Source: Oscillatoriales cyanobacterium (lineage in GTDB: Bacteria; Cyanobacteriota; Cyanobacteriia; CACIAM-69d). Taken from it: a stretch of DNA of 54,256 bases. The stretch lies in NCBI GenBank assembly GCA_004292515.1, contig RDXB01000061.1:1-54256 (forward strand). Direction: 5' to 3'. Within the stretch, counting starts at the first letter, position 1; each line of letters begins with the position of its first letter. A program made the translations under genes and the position numbers. Below the pieces are notes generated by a model that worked only from the letters and a program-made list of their open reading frames with translations, did not search any database and was not told where the DNA came from. Shown here in pieces: positions 53,907 through 54,256 of the stretch.

Positions 53907-54256
53907 ATGACCACCGCCCGATCGCCCCAACTTGCCTCCCGGATCGATCGCCTCTTTCTGCCCAGCGCGATCGGCCTACTGCTATTGGCCTACGGGCCGC
54001 TGTTGGTGCATTGGGTGCGCGGCTGGCTGTTCAAATCCATCAGCATCGAGCATGAATATTTCAGCTATGGCTTAATTGGTCTGCCCTTTGCCGCCTATCT
54101 CGTTTGGGAAAAGCGATCGCGCTGGGCCGCCTTGCCCGATCGCCCAGACCCGATCGGCGGTTTGGCCCTGGGGGTGGCAGTGGCGCTCTACCTGAGTGGC
54201 GTGGCCGATTGGGTGAACCTATCATTCCCGATCGCCCTGGCCGGTCTCTGTGGCCT
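53907..54256 (+). CDS. Cyanoexosortase (crtB-like), partial, cut by window end
   Basis: First 116 codons visible, no stop before the edge. Good ribosome binding site GAGGAGTCTCC just upstream. Multi-spanning membrane protein with the start LFLPSAIGLLLLAYGPLLVH and then SIEHEYFSYGLIGLPFAAYL, typical of cyanobacterial exosortases; the catalytic Cys, Arg and His lie beyond the window. Exosortases process PEP-CTERM-type proteins at the membrane. I believe this is the cyanoexosortase B type, but the decisive part is not in view. Confidence 0.82.
   Translation, partial: MTTARSPQLASRIDRLFLPSAIGLLLLAYGPLLVHWVRGWLFKSISIEHEYFSYGLIGLPFAAYLVWEKRSRWAALPDRPDPIGGLALGVAVALYLSGVADWVNLSFPIALAGLCG

Overview
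This window is chromosomal DNA from a cyanobacterium with a moderately GC-rich genome. The octamer GCGATCGC (HIP1) and its core CGATCG occur throughout genes and spacers. Many genes belong to cyanobacterial or plastid-lineage families: CGLD27/DUF1230, DUF1825, DUF4359, DUF4168, an HLIP-like cluster, a LabA-type NYN protein and a cyanoexosortase. I cannot name the genus from sequence alone. There is no phage, conjugative or plasmid backbone, so most of the window is housekeeping with a few accessory islands.

Layout, left to right. 1-10 kb: tatA, ispG (isoprenoid pathway), an 1824-residue Ser/Thr kinase-ATPase-GAF-histidine kinase fusion and a TPR protein. 10-12.3 kb: nanE, then three tandem small HLIP-like genes behind a promoter with an HLR1-like (RpaB) site. 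12.3-15 kb: an A+T-rich type II restriction-modification pair plus a small cysteine-rich protein. 15-18.3 kb: pyrR, a DUF427 protein, two small unknowns and a CDF metal transporter. 18.26-18.39 kb: an AT-rich stretch followed by three TTTTCCACA boxes at exact 21-bp spacing, an origin-like or DnaA-binding site. 18.7-25.3 kb: guaA, moaA, a coiled-coil/SGNH pair and a membrane-anchored coiled-coil protein. 25.6-31 kb: hspA, msrA, a YbjN-like protein, and the group rsfS - CGLD27-like - asparaginase. 31.3-37.9 kb: a SLOG-fold protein, MAPEG, yajQ, endonuclease V, an HhH protein, a TM2 protein, DUF1825, tsaB/DUF4168 and cysE. 37.9-39.3 kb: an IS200/IS605-type tnpB element with an apparently intact nuclease. 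39.6-47.9 kb: plsX-fabH, a D-Ala-D-Ala carboxypeptidase, an LptC/LptA-like lipoprotein with internal repeats, a LabA-like NYN protein and metG. 48-51.3 kb: a secreted protein, a small membrane protein, a DUF4359 protein, tRNA-His and an amidase. 51.6 kb to the end: a likely transcription unit of DUF815 ATPase - creatininase-like amidohydrolase - cyanoexosortase, the last cut by the window edge.

Shared themes: plsX/fabH (fatty acid and phospholipid), the carboxypeptidase and the amidase (peptidoglycan) and the LptC-like lipoprotein (outer membrane) all serve envelope biogenesis. MsrA, HspA and the HLIP-like genes point to light and oxidative stress.

The intergenic DNA is unusually repetitive. 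It holds a dispersed ~150-bp family with the palindromic core AAGGGGCTTAAGCCCCTT, a MITE-like 123-bp inverted-repeat element in two copies, and many 10-15-bp tandem arrays with a recurrent 14-bp period, the largest being 11 units at 31094-31247.

The signals I rate most worth following are the HLIP-like triplet that lacks the usual pigment-binding residues, the phased DnaA-box cluster, the 14-bp minisatellite, and the dispersed repeat families.
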